DNA of 64,000 bases from Chenopodium formosanum (lineage: Eukaryota > Streptophyta > Magnoliopsida > Caryophyllales > Amaranthaceae). Position 1 is the first letter of the stretch. Each line of letters opens with the position of its first letter. Location: NCBI GenBank assembly GCA_024500155.1, contig CM044877.1:17303501-17367500 (forward strand), written 5' to 3'. This document shows positions 11,546 to 24,610 of this stretch, one piece after another. The position numbers and the translations under genes are program-made. The notes beneath the pieces are model-generated. The model did no database searches and was not told the DNA's origin. It saw only the letters and a program-made list of their open reading frames with translations.

Positions 11546-14500
11546 ATGGAACCAAAGCAAACAGCAATACCCAAAGCTCGCAAGAAGCAGCCATGGCAGA
11601 ACAACCCCAACATCATCACCCTCTTCTCCATAACTCTAGCTTCCCTCAAAACCCCATTAAACCCTTTATCCAAACCCTTAATCCTCAATTCCTCAAACAA
11701 ACTCCTCCGTTTTCTACACCCCAATTCACCCTTTACCTCAAATTCACCCCTTCTCAATCCAATTCTCTCTCTTCTACCTCTCATGCTCCACTCAAGTGAC
11801 GAAGAAATCATACGCACGGCCGTGAAGATTGTTGGGGCAGTATCACTTGTTTCGATTGAGGCCAATGAGAGGGTTGCTGGGGATTCAGGGATTGTAAAGG
11901 GTTTGGTGTTGAATATTTTGAGGTTTGAAATGATGGAAACTAAGAAACTTGTTTGTAATGCGATTTTGGATCTTTCTATCACTTCTTTGGGGTGTCAAAG
12001 ATTGTTGGATGTTTCTGGTTTGAATTATATTATGTAAGTGTCTCCTCCTTTTTTAAATTTCTGTTGCTGTTTTTATTTTTTTTGATTTAATTTGGTTTAT
12101 TTGGATGTTAATATGTATTGCACATTATATTATTGAACCAGATACAATTTATGAGTCAATAATAAGGATTTTTTCAGTGTTGGTTATTGTGGTATAAGTA
12201 CTAAAACAGAAATTTATCTAGCTAAGGGTTTGAGTTTTGACATTCGAATATGATAGAAAATTTTGTGAGCTGATGTTTCAAATAGTGCATAAATTTCGGG
12301 AGCCAAGGTTTAAATATTGTACTCTAGTAAGTAGTAACAAACTAACAGAACTGTGAGCCTGTGAATGAGTGCTCCTTCGTGTCATGTAGTCGTGGTCTAT
12401 TGTATGGCTGTTGAAGCTGAGATCATATGCAATGGGGAATGTGGTGGGAATCGGCTTTTAAATTTTGCTAATAAGATGTCATGGCTGCATCTTATTGCTC
12501 ATCTAGCATGACTTCATGACCACCAATTTGTAATGTGCTTTTGAAGATAGAAGCAAGCTGGCTATAAACCATATTTTCACTTGAGAACCATCCGAAATAT
12601 TTAGGCTCTTACATTAGCCTTAGTATGTGCCTATGTGGCTTCTTTTACACTTTGTTCGGATAGCATTATCATAGAGAGAAAGGGAGGAAAGGGAAGGAGA
12701 AGGAAGGGGAGGGAAGAAGTGAGCTTATAAATAATAATGTCCTTCCAAAATTTTCCCAAACTTACATACTGTACAAGGGATAATTAGTCCCTCGTTTTCT
12801 CATCCCTTTCATTTCCCTCTGAATTGCCAATTTGGACACACTGTAATTGTATTTGTTTGGTGTAGTATTGCTTTGTCATCATGTCAAAAGTTCGTATTGG
12901 CTATTGATATTCTCTAGCAAAGATCCTTTGAACCAAGCTAGCGGGTTTGGTTAATTTTTCCTCCTGTTTTGTAATAATTAAAATTATCCTTTATGTACAA
13001 ATCATCCCAAATTAAGGAACTACATGACTGTCTCAAACAAAAAAAAAAAAAAAAAAAAGAGAGGAACTTTATGGCTTAAAATTGCAAAATATTTGATAGC
13101 TGAGAAAACAACATTGATTCAATTGACAAGAATATGCAGACATTTGAGATATATAATATTTCTGATCTTTCATAATCATGTAACCAATTGTTTCCTGGGT
13201 GGATTGTTTATAAAGCCTTCAGGTATTCATGTGCTTTTTAAATTTTCTGTCACCCTTTTTCTTATGGAATCCACTTTTTACTCGTACTTAAAATTATGTA
13301 TGCCAATATTTATGATATGGTATAATATGTTTTAGGCTTGGGTTCCTTCAGGTTCAAAAATCCCTGGTGTCTTCCCTGTATATAAATCTCGTCGAAAACG
13401 AGGGTGATTTTTTACTAGGAGTTAAACATAAACAAGAAAAAATTCCATTGCTACTACTCAATGCTGCTGCTACTCTTATCAACTTCTGCCACCCCGAACA
13501 GCTCAAAAGCATTCCAAGGAAGCTAAAAGAAGCAACTTTTCCTTATTTGGGAGAAATATGGTCTAAAGTACGTGCAAAATTGCTAGCTTCTGAAATTCTG
13601 AATGTCTCTAAAGTAAAATGCTGCTACAAGAGCAACCTTACAGCTAAGAGCTTGGCAGAAAGCATTTTTAGGTTGTCAATGGATGCCCTTTCTGTTATAA
13701 ACTCCATGCCTTCAGAAGTTGTCATGGGACACATATTTGGGCCTTCGTCAACGAGTTTTACAAACTTCATGTTGGAGCACTGGGAATCATCACCTTTTCT
13801 GATTAGGAATCAACCAAAATATCCGGAGGCACCACATGCCATTTTCAGCTCATTTATGCATTCACTTACATCTGAAGAAGAATTGCCTAAATGTCTTTCT
13901 TCTATCCTACGAGGAATGGTTTCCTGTCCTCCTGTAGCTTTAAATGAAATAGACTGCTTGAGTTTACTTAATGATGTAAGGGACACACTTGGTTCCCCAA
14001 TAATATATCAGCAGGACATACGTGTGGTAAAGACTAGCATGCATTCTAAACTTGAGGAGCATTACTTTCAGGAATATTTAAGAAATGGCATTGAAGGTCC
14101 CAGGGCTTTCTCTGCGGAGGACATCTTAAAGTGTGAGGGAGCATACAGGAAGGGTTATACTACAGCTGTACGTGGTATGGAGTTCCGCAATAGTGATATT
14201 GCTGCAGTCACACGAGAAATTGCTTCTATGTTTGGTCAACCATCAGTAGGTGCTAATTTATATGTTACACCACCTAATTCTCAAGGTTTATCCTGCCATT
14301 ATGATGATCATTGTGTCTTTGTCTGTCAACTTTATGGAGCTAAGCAGTGGACAGTCTATCCAAAACCAATTATCGAATTACCTCGACTATATGAGTGTCT
14401 TGAGGTTCCTCAGGAGTTACTGGTGCAAAGCAGACAAATTTTGCTTGATGAAGGTGATGTCCTTTATCTTCCAAGGGGTTTTGCTCATGAAGCATGCACA

Positions 14501-17500
14501 GTTGCAGATCTCGGTGAAAGCAGCAAGGTTTATGAGTCCTCTGTACATCTTACTCTTGCGATTGAGGTTGAGCCTCCTTTTGAGTAAGTCACTGAACCTC
14601 CTTCTGACAATGTAGAACTTGATTATTGCTGATTTTACATTATCTCTATAAACAATGGTCAATGGTTTATCTTGTGTGAGTGTAACAAATTAGTATTCTA
14701 TTAAAATCAAAGGCCTATATGATGATTGCTTTGACTACAGTTTAAGAAACTGTATTTTGAATAATTGCTGTGCAATTACTTTACAGCATAATTATTTTGA
14801 GGTGAATTTTGCTTTTAGATATTGGAGCCAGGGATCTACAACTATTTTATTCAATTAATGCTGGTTTTTCTACATTAAACTTCAATATAAGGTATTGAGA
14901 GCATAAGTCTAGTGTGAGTTAAGGGGGGCCAATATGAAGGCTCTAAATCTATGTGATGATTAAATGATTTGTTCACTGTTTGTGGTGTTCTCTGGGGACT
15001 CATTTTGGTGTTGATAACTTGCACATATGGTGATGGTAGCAATGCGAGAGCCGTCCAGAGACTTTCCTCTAATATTTAATGAACCAGCCATAGGATGTGC
15101 ATAATCTTAATCAGAAATGCAAAATGAATCCGTTAGGAAGCATGAGAAAAAAAAAAGAGGCTGGAATCAAGTTATAGGGAAAGGGGAATTCAGAAGTCTG
15201 TATAAATAGAGGAAGTTAGGAAGAGAAGAATCATGAGAAGTTTATTTTAGCTTAATTTATTAAGCTTTGAGAGAGCGTCCAGTCTCTCAAATATTTTACA
15301 TTTATCTTCAATTTCCTGTGATACTCACCATTTTCATCTCTGTCATTTTCTTCAATTTGCTGATGCATAACATGATACCAATTGACCTTGGGTAGCTTCT
15401 TCCAAGCAGCTCTGGATTCCCTTGCGCGTTGTCTTAAAAGTGATAAAAATCAATATTAGGTAAATTCCCTTGAGCTGAAATGATTCGGAAGCAAGGAAGT
15501 ACTAAAGGTTACACAATTTGTTACATGTCTGGTTTAATTAAGGGTTAATTGAAGTAAAAAATAGGTACCAAGCCACAAATGACACTTACTAAGCCATATT
15601 CAACGTCATAGATTGACTATGTCATTTTTCTCCATGTTGCTGCAAAAGAAATCAGTGCCAAGGGCAATCTGAGATTAAGATTTTGGCTGACTCTGTACCC
15701 TCTTAAATCAGCTTGAGAAGTGAATTTACACTGTCTACAGTCCGGAAACCATAGTTAATTGAATCATACATTGGTGCATGTCCTGTACTTTGGGTGATGG
15801 GCTTTGTAGTGTGGGGCCAAATGTGCTTGGAATATCTGTCATAGAACTCGTCAATTAGCCTTCCAATTGAGTGCTAAAGCATGTTGCACTTGTCATTGCA
15901 GCAGAACTGAAATCTATTTATCGACCTTGCCTAGGATCTTCTAGTTCTCTAGTTGCTTTAATAATTTTAGCATATTATTGTCTAAGTAGACTTGGTTATT
16001 GGGTAGGGTAGCCCAATGATAATAGTGTCAGGCTAAGCTTAAAGGACTTTTAATGGATAGGACCTTTATTGGGTAGGGTCAATATAAGGCCAAATTGTTT
16101 TTCCAATTTAATAAGAAAATAGATAACATAAAATAATTACATAGATAAATTCGTATTCATTTATACTTAATAATGACTTTGTCCATAAATTATTTTAATT
16201 GACATTTTGTTGGACCGCCCATTATCAACCCGCGACCCGCATTGACCCGACCCTATATCGACCCTTTAAAGTGTGACCCTCTTTGACCCAATCTGCAAAT
16301 GAACCTCACCGACCCTAACCCTACCTGCCCAATAACCAGAGCTTGCTTTAGTAGTAAATAGTGCAGTTTTGCAAAGTACAGCTGCTTCACTACCTAGCTT
16401 GGTTCCTACTCCATGCTTATAGGGTTTGAGGATGCTAATAGGTGCACAATCTTATCCTCACAAGTACAAATGCAATCTGCAATGAACTATTACAGAACTA
16501 CCTGTTTAGTGTTGAAGAGAAAATTAAAAGATATTAAAAAAAAATAAAAATAAAAAATAACTTCTTTTCCTTAAATAAATATGCTTAGAAAGATTTTTTT
16601 TTTTAAACTTTTTTTAAAAGCCAAGCAAGGTGTAATGGACTAAGGCCGATTTCACTTAACAATGCTCATTATTAACAGAAGGATTGCTTCTTCATTAACT
16701 AAACGATTAAGGGATACAAGTAGTAGCTTGAGGCTACAAATCTCCTAGCAACTTGAGGTTGCAACTCTCCAAGTTTTCCTTAACAATTTTCTGCCTGCCT
16801 TTTCCTTACCCATACTACTTATACTAAGATGGTCAAGGATGACCTTAACGCTTAACATGTGAAACTTAGCTAATATAGAAAAACATAAATAAACATCCTA
16901 GAACCAAGGTTGCTTTCTTTCCTTCTCCTCTTCTTAATTGATTTTGTCCCTTGCTCTTTGTGGTTTGTGTTGTTGATACCCTTGTTTGACTCTTCTAGCG
17001 TAGACCCGTATAGGTTGTGGCTGACCCCCCCCCCCCCCCCCCCTAAAGCCGATCTATTACAATGTAATAGACCGGCTTTAGGGGGGGGGGGGTCATCTTA
17101 GTATAAGTAGTATGGGTATTGTTAGTAGAAAAGGCAGGCAGAAAATTGGTAAGGAAAACTTGGAGAGTTGCAACCTCAAGTTGCTAGGAGATTTGTAGCC
17201 TCAAGCTACTACTTGTATCCCTTAATCGTTTAGTTAATGAAGAAGCAGTCCTTCTATTAATAATGAGCATTGTTGAGTGAAATCGGCCTGAGTCCATTAC
17301 ACAAGGTTTGGTCTGTGACTTTGGTCATGAGATCCAAATCCACTAGTAATGATTGACTGGATTTACCTATGTGAGGGTGATTGTTCAATAGGATCCTTCT
17401 TCCTTACCTTCTAAATAAAAACCCTCTTGTTTGTCATTTAACATAATGATAAAAAAAAAAAGAATCTTTAACTCCTTTTCCAAAGTTTTTAAAACTGTCA

Positions 17501-19175
17501 ATCTTTTTTATATAATCTATTTTATATTCATAGAAGTACTACAATGATTCTAGTGCGATGGTGATGGGAATCATGAGATAGGGGTCGTTCTTGGTAGAAA
17601 ATATCTTTGTTAGATTTATCCTAAGACATGTGCCAAAAGACTATAACTTGATAACTTTTAGAAAGACAATGATTAAAAGTGATTACAAAATAGTTTGATT
17701 TCCCACAAAAAATAAAAGTGAAATGTTTACTTTTTTCAATGTCAGAGATGCAATTAATACGAAGTGGAAATAATGCTAATGATGCATTATATTATGTCAA
17801 ATCAAAACCATGTAATTGATAAACAATTACACAAAATTTGCAAAAAGAGGCCCCCTGCCTAGGATCACTAAGTGAGCCCTAGAAGGTCTCTAAATCGCAT
17901 CAATGTCTTCTTTTTTAGCCATAAGTGTATGATAAACATCCCAATTCTTCTACAGTGTCCCCATTCCATTTGTAATCATTTGTTATGATCTTTCTATGCT
18001 ATGAAGATCCTTTGTTATGATCTTACTATTTTAGTTTCTTCCCTAATGTATCAAACCAACTGCATTTCTGGTGTTAACTTGTAGAGCTATAACCGCCAGT
18101 GGACGTTACTTCATTTCATATCTGATTAATTCGTTGTTCGTTCTGATTTTTTGTGTCTATAGATCTAACTTCTTGTCCTCGTTTTGAGATTAATATGAGA
18201 GTATCTTATTCAGCTATTCATGCAGTATAGAGTATATACACAGTTATTGGTCAATATCTTTAACCTCAAACAATGTTGATTTTATAACCACATGTTTAGT
18301 TTTGAGTCCAATTCTAATCATCCTGTTGCAAAACCCAAATGAGATGCTCCACCATTTCAAGGCAGCAGGTCCTGCACTCATGCAATCTTTTATCTTTTTG
18401 TTTTTGCTATATTACATCATGGATATCATTCTCAGCGTTCATTCATTGAATTCATTAACATTCTTGTCTTCTATTGGGTATGAAATTCTTCTGGTTTAGA
18501 TCAAACCACCAAATATCCATCTTAAATTAGTGTTAACAAGTTTACTGATTGCCTTTTCGGCTACTCAATTTTGATGATATCAGGTGGGAAGGATTTGCCC
18601 ATATTGCACTTTATCTGTGGAGCCGAAAAACAGGGTCTGATACTTTTGCCCATGATACTTCTGGCATGCTATCTATTTCTGTGTATATCTTGCATATCGC
18701 AATGAGGCTTCTTAGCAGTACTGAGCCCATATTTCGAAAAGCTTGCTTGGCTGCTGCTAGTTCTTTGCCTATTGACACTATAGAATGGCATGAAAAGAAC
18801 CAGAGAGCCACTTTCAAATTAGCAAGTGATAAAATCAATGAGCTATGCAGCTTCACAGATTCTCTCGAATATCTGCAAAAGGCAGTTGAAAGAGATGATG
18901 ATCCTTTTCATTGGCTTAGATGGCTTGAGCTTCTCAATGGGAGAGACGTATATGTACAGAATTTTTGTAACTTTAATTCAGATCGAGTTTGTAACATTTT
19001 ATCATTTATTAATCAACACAAGGATGATGCTGAAGCTGCATTTGCCCATGTTAAGTCAAACTTTTGTAGTGAAGATCTCTTTGACGATGCAAAAGAGAGC
19101 TTTAAGACTTTGCATGCCTTGTACAAGGAGGCCCGGATGCGATATATGAATGGAATGCTTTCCTTACATCATTAA
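11546..19175 (+). CDS. NO66: NO66/MINA-type JmjC (cupin) ribosomal oxygenase, three exons
   Basis: Inferred exons are 11546-12033, 13336-14583 and 18584-19175; both introns have GTAAGT donors and TTTTAG or TATCAG acceptors, and the phases agree. They give about 775 residues. Exon 1 encodes an ARM-like helical region (VKIVGAVSLVSIEANERVAG) after a basic N-terminus (KARKKQPW). Exon 2 carries the cupin core: HYD at about residues 484-486 and a distal His in LPRGFAHEAC at about 547 fit the iron-binding H-x-D...H triad. GAKQWTVYP follows as in NO66. Exon 3 supplies the C-terminal helical/winged part and ends RYMNGMLSLHH. Family members are Fe(II)/2-oxoglutarate oxygenases that hydroxylate a ribosomal-protein histidine; histone demethylation is also claimed for NO66. 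Plant function is by homology only. A nuclear or nucleolar location is expected. This is the only ordinary host gene in the window that looks intact. Confidence 0.9.
12034..13335 (+). other. Intron 1 of the NO66-like gene
   Basis: The intron runs from the donor GTAAGTG to the acceptor GTTTTAG and splits a codon after its second base. It contains a purine-rich patch (12675-12720) followed by a pyrimidine-rich patch (12790-12825), perhaps an old inverted-repeat MITE, and an A-tract at 13040-13060. Nothing else was recognised. Confidence 0.8.
15993..16338. mobile_element. Short non-autonomous TIR transposon
   Basis: The ends TGGTTATTGGGTAGGGT and ACCCTACCTGCCCAATAACCA are imperfect inverted repeats. 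The interior has the runs of ACCCGACCC-type words common in plant hAT-like or MULE-like non-autonomous elements. Target duplications are not clear. It lies in intron 2 of the NO66-like gene. Confidence 0.55.
16631..17301. mobile_element. Fold-back element with ~200-bp inverted arms and CAAGG flanks
   Basis: The left arm (16631-about 16832, beginning TGTAATGGACTAAGGCCGAT) is repeated in reverse at about 17093-17301, ending CGGCCTGAGTCCATTACA. Divergence is very low. CAAGG lies directly outside both ends (16626-16630 and 17302-17306), which looks like a 5-bp target duplication. A second perfect palindrome sits in the loop at about 17024-17095: a C-run, TAAAGCC, ATTACAATGTAAT, then the reverse complement with a G-run. 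Copied in RNA the whole element would fold into a long hairpin. Confidence 0.8.
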
Positions 19176-19365
19176 TTAACCATATTACTTAACAAACCAT
19201 TTTTTTTTTTCTAATTTTGGTTTCACCATTACCTGTTAGACTGATGTGTATCTCTAGTTATGATTACTATCTTCTCTAAAAGCTCTGATCAACAAAGCTT
19301 TATTCTGATTTTGGTAACTTACCCTTTTCAATATAAACTTGGCTATGAGCACTGATATTTTGCAG

Positions 19366-19753
19366 AAGGATTCATTTTCTTACACTGCTATTGTGCATGC
19401 TTTGTTGCTAAGATTTCAGACTTGCATAAGGTGTTGAATACAGAAGAAGTGACATGATTGAGGCTTTTGAGGTATGCAATGATCTGTAATTTTTTACATA
19501 AAGAATAGGCTAATATTGTTCAATGTAAAAAGAAAATCTTAATAACAGCATTGATTATCTATATCATGTTACATGTATTCAATATAGTTGATGACAACCT
19601 GATGACTGTTCTATGGTTTTCCATGTTTAGGATTTGGACCAGGATGGGTCGTCACGCCATGATAATCTATATGATAGACTAATTCTTCTTCACCATCATC
19701 ATTGGCGTGGCCATTCTTCAGGGGCTCTTCTCTTCTGTATGCTTCTTGGTGAG
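19366..19753 (+). other. Possible extra exons 3' of the NO66-like gene
   Basis: Two blocks have good splice borders: 19366-19471 (TTTTGCAG before, GTATGC after) and 19631-19753 (ATGTTTAG before, GTGAGTG after). Joined, they hold a small open frame from the ATG near 19455. They may be spliced 3' UTR of the NO66-like transcript, an alternative 3' end, or a remnant of another gene. There is no family match. Confidence 0.3.
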
Positions 19754-21062
19754 GTGAGTGCTTCGTTGCATCCAAAACCTGCATGTTTATTATGACGCCG
19801 ATACTTTATACTGTCTTGTGAATGATAGTATGATATGAACTTGATGATGGTGTATAAAATGTGACAATTATTCATAAGCTCACCTTGACTGCTCTTGACT
19901 CATGTTGAGTCAGATGTCTGCTCAAAGCTCTCCTTGATGCTAGTCCTTGTAGATCGTTTGTAGGAGACGCTACAGAAAATAGAGGCGATGAGGATAGGCT
20001 TGTGTATTTGGCGAATAAACAGAAAGTTGTAATAATAATGATGAAGTATAGAATTATGCCAGAATGTTTCATTCTGATAGATGGGTGGCTGGCTATGAGT
20101 TTTGAAATTAAAAGAATCGGATAGAATACCTTATAAAGAGGTGTCCATTATTCAATTCTATTTGCCTCCTTCCTTCTCTCTACCCCCCTTTATGTATGTC
20201 TACAAGTTTGAGTAGAAATTATTAGATAGCTTAGGACCACCACATTAATCATGGTTTCAACTATATATGAATTTGACATGCATTAGTTTTCACTGTCTAT
20301 CATAGATTTGCTTATGTGGTAATCTATTGAATTGACGTGCAATTTGTTATTGATCTATCTAGTGGTTGAGGAGACGGAAAATCAGGCGAGGATTAGGTTG
20401 AACTAGGGGTGATAAAAAGAGCCTCACCCTAGAAGTCAGCCTGAACTCAGGCTCGGAAAGCCCGACCCTGAAACCCGTGAGGTGAATGATAGAAAATTAC
20501 AAGGACGGACCATTGAAAAAGATCACTTTCAAATCTTTGACGAGTCTAGTGGGTGGTGCATGATTAGAAATTTGGAGGTATATTGAGAAAGTGGGGCTTA
20601 ATAGTAATAGAGCCATTATTTGGTAAGTAGACGTGTATGGTGATCATATATTGGACACTATTTTTCATTACATTAAAAGTCTCACATGGTGGGAGACTAT
20701 CTGTCTATTCTCAATCTGTTAAAGACCAGAGATTTGTTGTTTTTGCAATTTGCATGATATAAGCTGGATTGGGGCTATTTGTTGCATCATTCATTTTAGA
20801 TTTGGTAACTGTGAACTTGATTCTTTACATCATTGATAAATTATTGAATTCTCACCAACTTTGAACTTCACTACTTCAAGCTAATTTCATCACAGTATTC
20901 ACTACTGCTTAGTAGTTTGTGTTTGGAAGTTGGATGCTTATGTTTAGAGTTGTGCATGGGCCAAGTTGACATAAGGTTATGCCTGACATGAAAATGGGCC
21001 AACTCGACACGTTTCACAACCACACGACACAGGAGGCACGCCAATGAGCCATGTGCAATTAG
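19754..21062. other. Intergenic, no recognised gene
   Basis: Only short shadow ORFs are present. The piece near 20400-20475 (AGCCTGAACTCAGGCTCGG) has inverted words like ends of plant TIR elements. Nothing else was recognised. Confidence 0.5.
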
Positions 21063-23071
21063 TCTAAGGTGCACCCTTATGCACCTTAGATAGGTGTAAC
21101 AACGCAGCTCAAAAGTCCCATTACACCCAACCCAATTAAAAAAAGCCTTAAAATTAAAAAACACGGAAACTAAAATACACCCACCCACACCCACACCCAA
21201 TACATGTAACGTCACCTCCAAGCTCAAAAGTCTTCTTCTATATATGATTTTCTCTCTCCTCTTTTTCACTTTCTCTCTTCTCTATTTCATTTTCTTTCAC
21301 TAAAAAACTGCAAAAACATCAATGGACATTAGAGAAGAAATGCAAAATCAAAAGGATCCTCCCTAAAAAAAAAAGCAATTTTATGTAAATTTCACTTAAT
21401 GTTGTTTGAATATATATGATTATCACTAAATTTTGTTTGAATATTGTTTGATACTCTATTGTTCGAAATTTTTTATTGGAATTTTTTTAAGAAAAAAAAA
21501 ATAGTGAAATCTAACGGATACCTTACGTTCACATTCCGAAATGATTATGTTCATATTTTGAATTCTTATGTTCATATTTTGAATCCTTTTGTAAACTTTC
21601 TGAAATGCTTATATTCACTTTCTAAATCCATATGTTCATATTTTTTTTTTATCTATATGTTCACCTTCTGAAATGCTTAATTATGTTCATACGCATTAAT
21701 AAAATGAACCAATGCATATAATCATATTTTGAATGCATATGTTCATATTTTGAATGCATATGTTCATATTTTTAATACTTATGATGCATATGTTTCATAA
21801 TCATATTATTTTTTATTTCTTCAATTTTTTTATGTTCATAATTAAATGTCTTATATTCATAATAATATTTTATATGCTCATAATGTAAATATTCATAGTA
21901 AATATTTGTTGTTCATAAATATTCTCATTATGTCTGTATGCATATGTTCTCTTTCTTAAATTCATATGTTCATATTTTTTTTACGCATATGTTCCCCTTT
22001 TAAATGGTTATATTCACTTTAAGGAAACCAATGCTTACGTTCATATTTTATATTGTTATGTTTATTTTCTGAAATGCATATGTTCATATGTTTTATGCCT
22101 ATGTTCACTTTCTGAAAAGCTAAGGTTCACATTTAAGGGAACTTATGCATATGTTCATATTTTGCATGATTATGTTCATTGATAAAAAAAAAATGCAGAA
22201 AATCAGATGAAATTCATACACAAATGAAATTGATCAAAGCTAAAAAATTCAATTCATATGAATTCAAAAAACACAAACTTTTAAAAAAATCGGGTGTACA
22301 ATAATTATTGTACATCCACTATAAAGATAGACTAATTTGATCAAAAGTTACCCCTAAAATAAATAAAAGTTACCCTAATATGCATAAAAGTAATCCAATA
22401 CAAATAAAAATTATTAATAACGAATCACATTTTAAATGACTAAAAATCAATTATTAGTGATTGAATATAATTAAATTACCATTATAAAACTTTTCTTATT
22501 GTCTATATATATAAAAATTGTATTATGTTTAAAGTTACCCAAAAAAGGCAAAAAGTTACCCTTAAATTAGGTAAAAGTTACCCTTATACTGCTCGATGTA
22601 CAATAATATTAGTGTAAACCTGGTGTATACAAAAGTTTTTGTTCAAAAAATCAAATAAACAACCAATTCCATACTGTAAGAAACAAATTCAATCGTTAAA
22701 TCGAAAAAACGAGAAAAATAGAAAGAAGAAAAATAGAGGAAAAAGGAATTAAAGAAGGAAGGAGAAAAAGCAGAGTATAATTTGTGAATTCAAAGATTCA
22801 TATGAACCTTAATTAATTGAAAATAAAGCACAAAATTGAAATTCACACAAAAATTCATAGTTATAAACTACTTTCATGTTGTAAGAAACAAATTCAATCA
22901 AAAAAGTGTAAAAAAGTAAGGGGAAAATTAAAAAAAACAAAAGAGAGAAAATAAAAAAACGAAGGAGAAAAATAGAGGAAAAAGAAAGCTAATGTTCAGT
23001 TTCTGAAAAGCTAATGTTCATATTGCACTGTTGTTACACTTATTTCTAGGTGCATGAGTGTGCACCTAAGA
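21063..23071. mobile_element. 2.0-kb TIR transposon with internal minisatellite
   Basis: The left end at 21063-21103 (TCTAAGGTGCACCCTTATGC...) is repeated in reverse at 23031-23071 (...GTGTGCACCTAAGA) over about 41 bp with a few mismatches. The interior is AT-rich, without a transposase, and has a long array of TATGTTCATATTTT-like units. It is a non-autonomous DNA transposon, superfamily not determined. No clean target duplication was found. Confidence 0.65.
21537..22165 (+). repeat. AT-rich minisatellite of TATGTTCA(T/C) units
   Basis: Many degenerate copies of a 15-25-base unit built on TATGTTCATATTTTGAATGC recur with irregular spacing. Variant words are TATGTTCACTTTCTGAAATGC and GCATATGTTCATATTTT. 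The array lies inside the TIR element at 21063-23071. Confidence 0.75.
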
Positions 23072-24610
23072 ATATGCGGAGCCCTGTGTGCATAAAAATC
23101 AATTTTCAAAAATTTGGCACAGACACAAGCCTGTATCGAGCATGGTGGGCTGCCTGCATATTTTTGACCAATTTACCAAAATCTAAAAAATTATTAAGGG
23201 CCCGTTGATACAAAACATACTGGAATGACATGACATGTGAGTTGAGTCGTGCACAAGTTTCGTTTATGAAAGATCAACACAAGCATAACCCAATATGACT
23301 TTATCTTGGCTTATACCAAACACAACTCGTTTGGTCACGAGGTATATTGATACGACACAACACGAGGGCTTACACGGCTTAGCATGATCCTAGCTTTACC
23401 TTCGGTCTTACTATGCAAGGTTTGTATTATTTCCCCCACCCTAATAGATTTGGATCAGTTTGGTTTGGGTCATCTTTGGTCTTCTTGGGTTGATGAAGGC
23501 TTCAAAAAAAGTTACTCGTATGTGATAGGTGCTGTGTCGACTAAGCTCTTGGCCTCTTGGGTAATATTCCCAATGGATGATGACGGATGAGCCAGCCGGC
23601 TGTGACCTGCTCGTATTTGGGTCTATGTTCAGTCTATTATGAGAAAAGAGATTAATTGTAGTTGTAGTTGTAGTTGTAGTAATTTAAGGTTCAAGCTGAT
23701 TTAGGTATTATGGGGCTGTGTAGTTTTTGGTGCAGTTTAAGTGTAATCCAATTTGATGTTGAGCCGAGCTGATATTTGGCCATATCATATCCAGTTGGTC
23801 TGCCCATGGTTAAGGCTGGCAGTATGGACCAACCCATCATGTGTTTATTTTGGTGATTTTTCCAGCGTTTTGTAGCTTGGCTTCTCTACTTGTAAAGTGA
23901 TTGACCTGATTGTTCTCCCGAACCTCTGTATATTATAAGGTTGTATTTGACGTAAGCCTCAAGGTCATTAACTCATTGTATAGTCCATGTTATGATTGAA
24001 CTGGAAAATTTTGTTAAAATAATTCCACTTTAATAAAAATAAGTTAATTTTAGAAAAAAAATCAATTCAGTTCGTAAAAATAAATTAAACTAATACAGCA
24101 TTATAATAATAATGATATTTCGTAATAATTTTCATTTCACTTTAAGTCATTCAACTCAACTTAGTACTTTCGAAACATCACTCAATTTTGATCAAATGAC
24201 TATAATTTTTAGAGTGCGGATAATCTCTCACCTCTCTTGCAAAACCCGATTTTTTTATCGAGTTCACAACCCTCACAAGCAGGGATGGCTGCCGCGCACC
24301 TCACCTAGCCGCATTTGGATCGTGGAGCCCCCTGCCGCATCACTCCTCAGCTGATACTGCCTCCCCAGCTTGCAAGACAGCTCCTCACTGTCCAGAGCGT
24401 GTTGCCGCAAAAATTCCAGCGTGCCAGGTAGCTTCCTCCACACTGGGGCAGCTGCCGGTGGTATTCAGGCAGCCTTACTCGACCCCAGCAAGGCAGCAAC
24501 ACAATCAGTTGCACATAGTCTACTCCTCCCTCACCTTACACTTGCACACCGCCCCTACTTTGAGGCCAACCACCTATACACCAACTAGACCTCTACCTTC
24601 GTCGCCATAA
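23072..24610. other. Intergenic, repeat-derived, no gene
   Basis: There is a TTGTAG microsatellite near 23657-23680. The ORFs at 24112-24588 lie directly upstream of the copia remnant and read as low-complexity Ser/Ala-rich sequence. They are probably the decayed region between copia integrase and reverse transcriptase. Confidence 0.5.

Larger units (their letters stand above)
14584..18583 (+). other. Intron 2 of the NO66-like gene (4.0 kb, transposon-rich)
   Basis: The intron runs from GTAAGTC to ATATCAG, again in phase 2. It holds a TIR element at 15993-16338 and a fold-back element at 16631-17301. The rest (14590-15990 and 17310-18580) shows no ORF or recognisable repeat. The short frame at 18302-18499 is unsupported. 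Confidence 0.8.

Noticed and set aside
23384..23590. 68-residue ORF
   Set aside because: No family resemblance; it lies in repeat-derived intergenic sequence.
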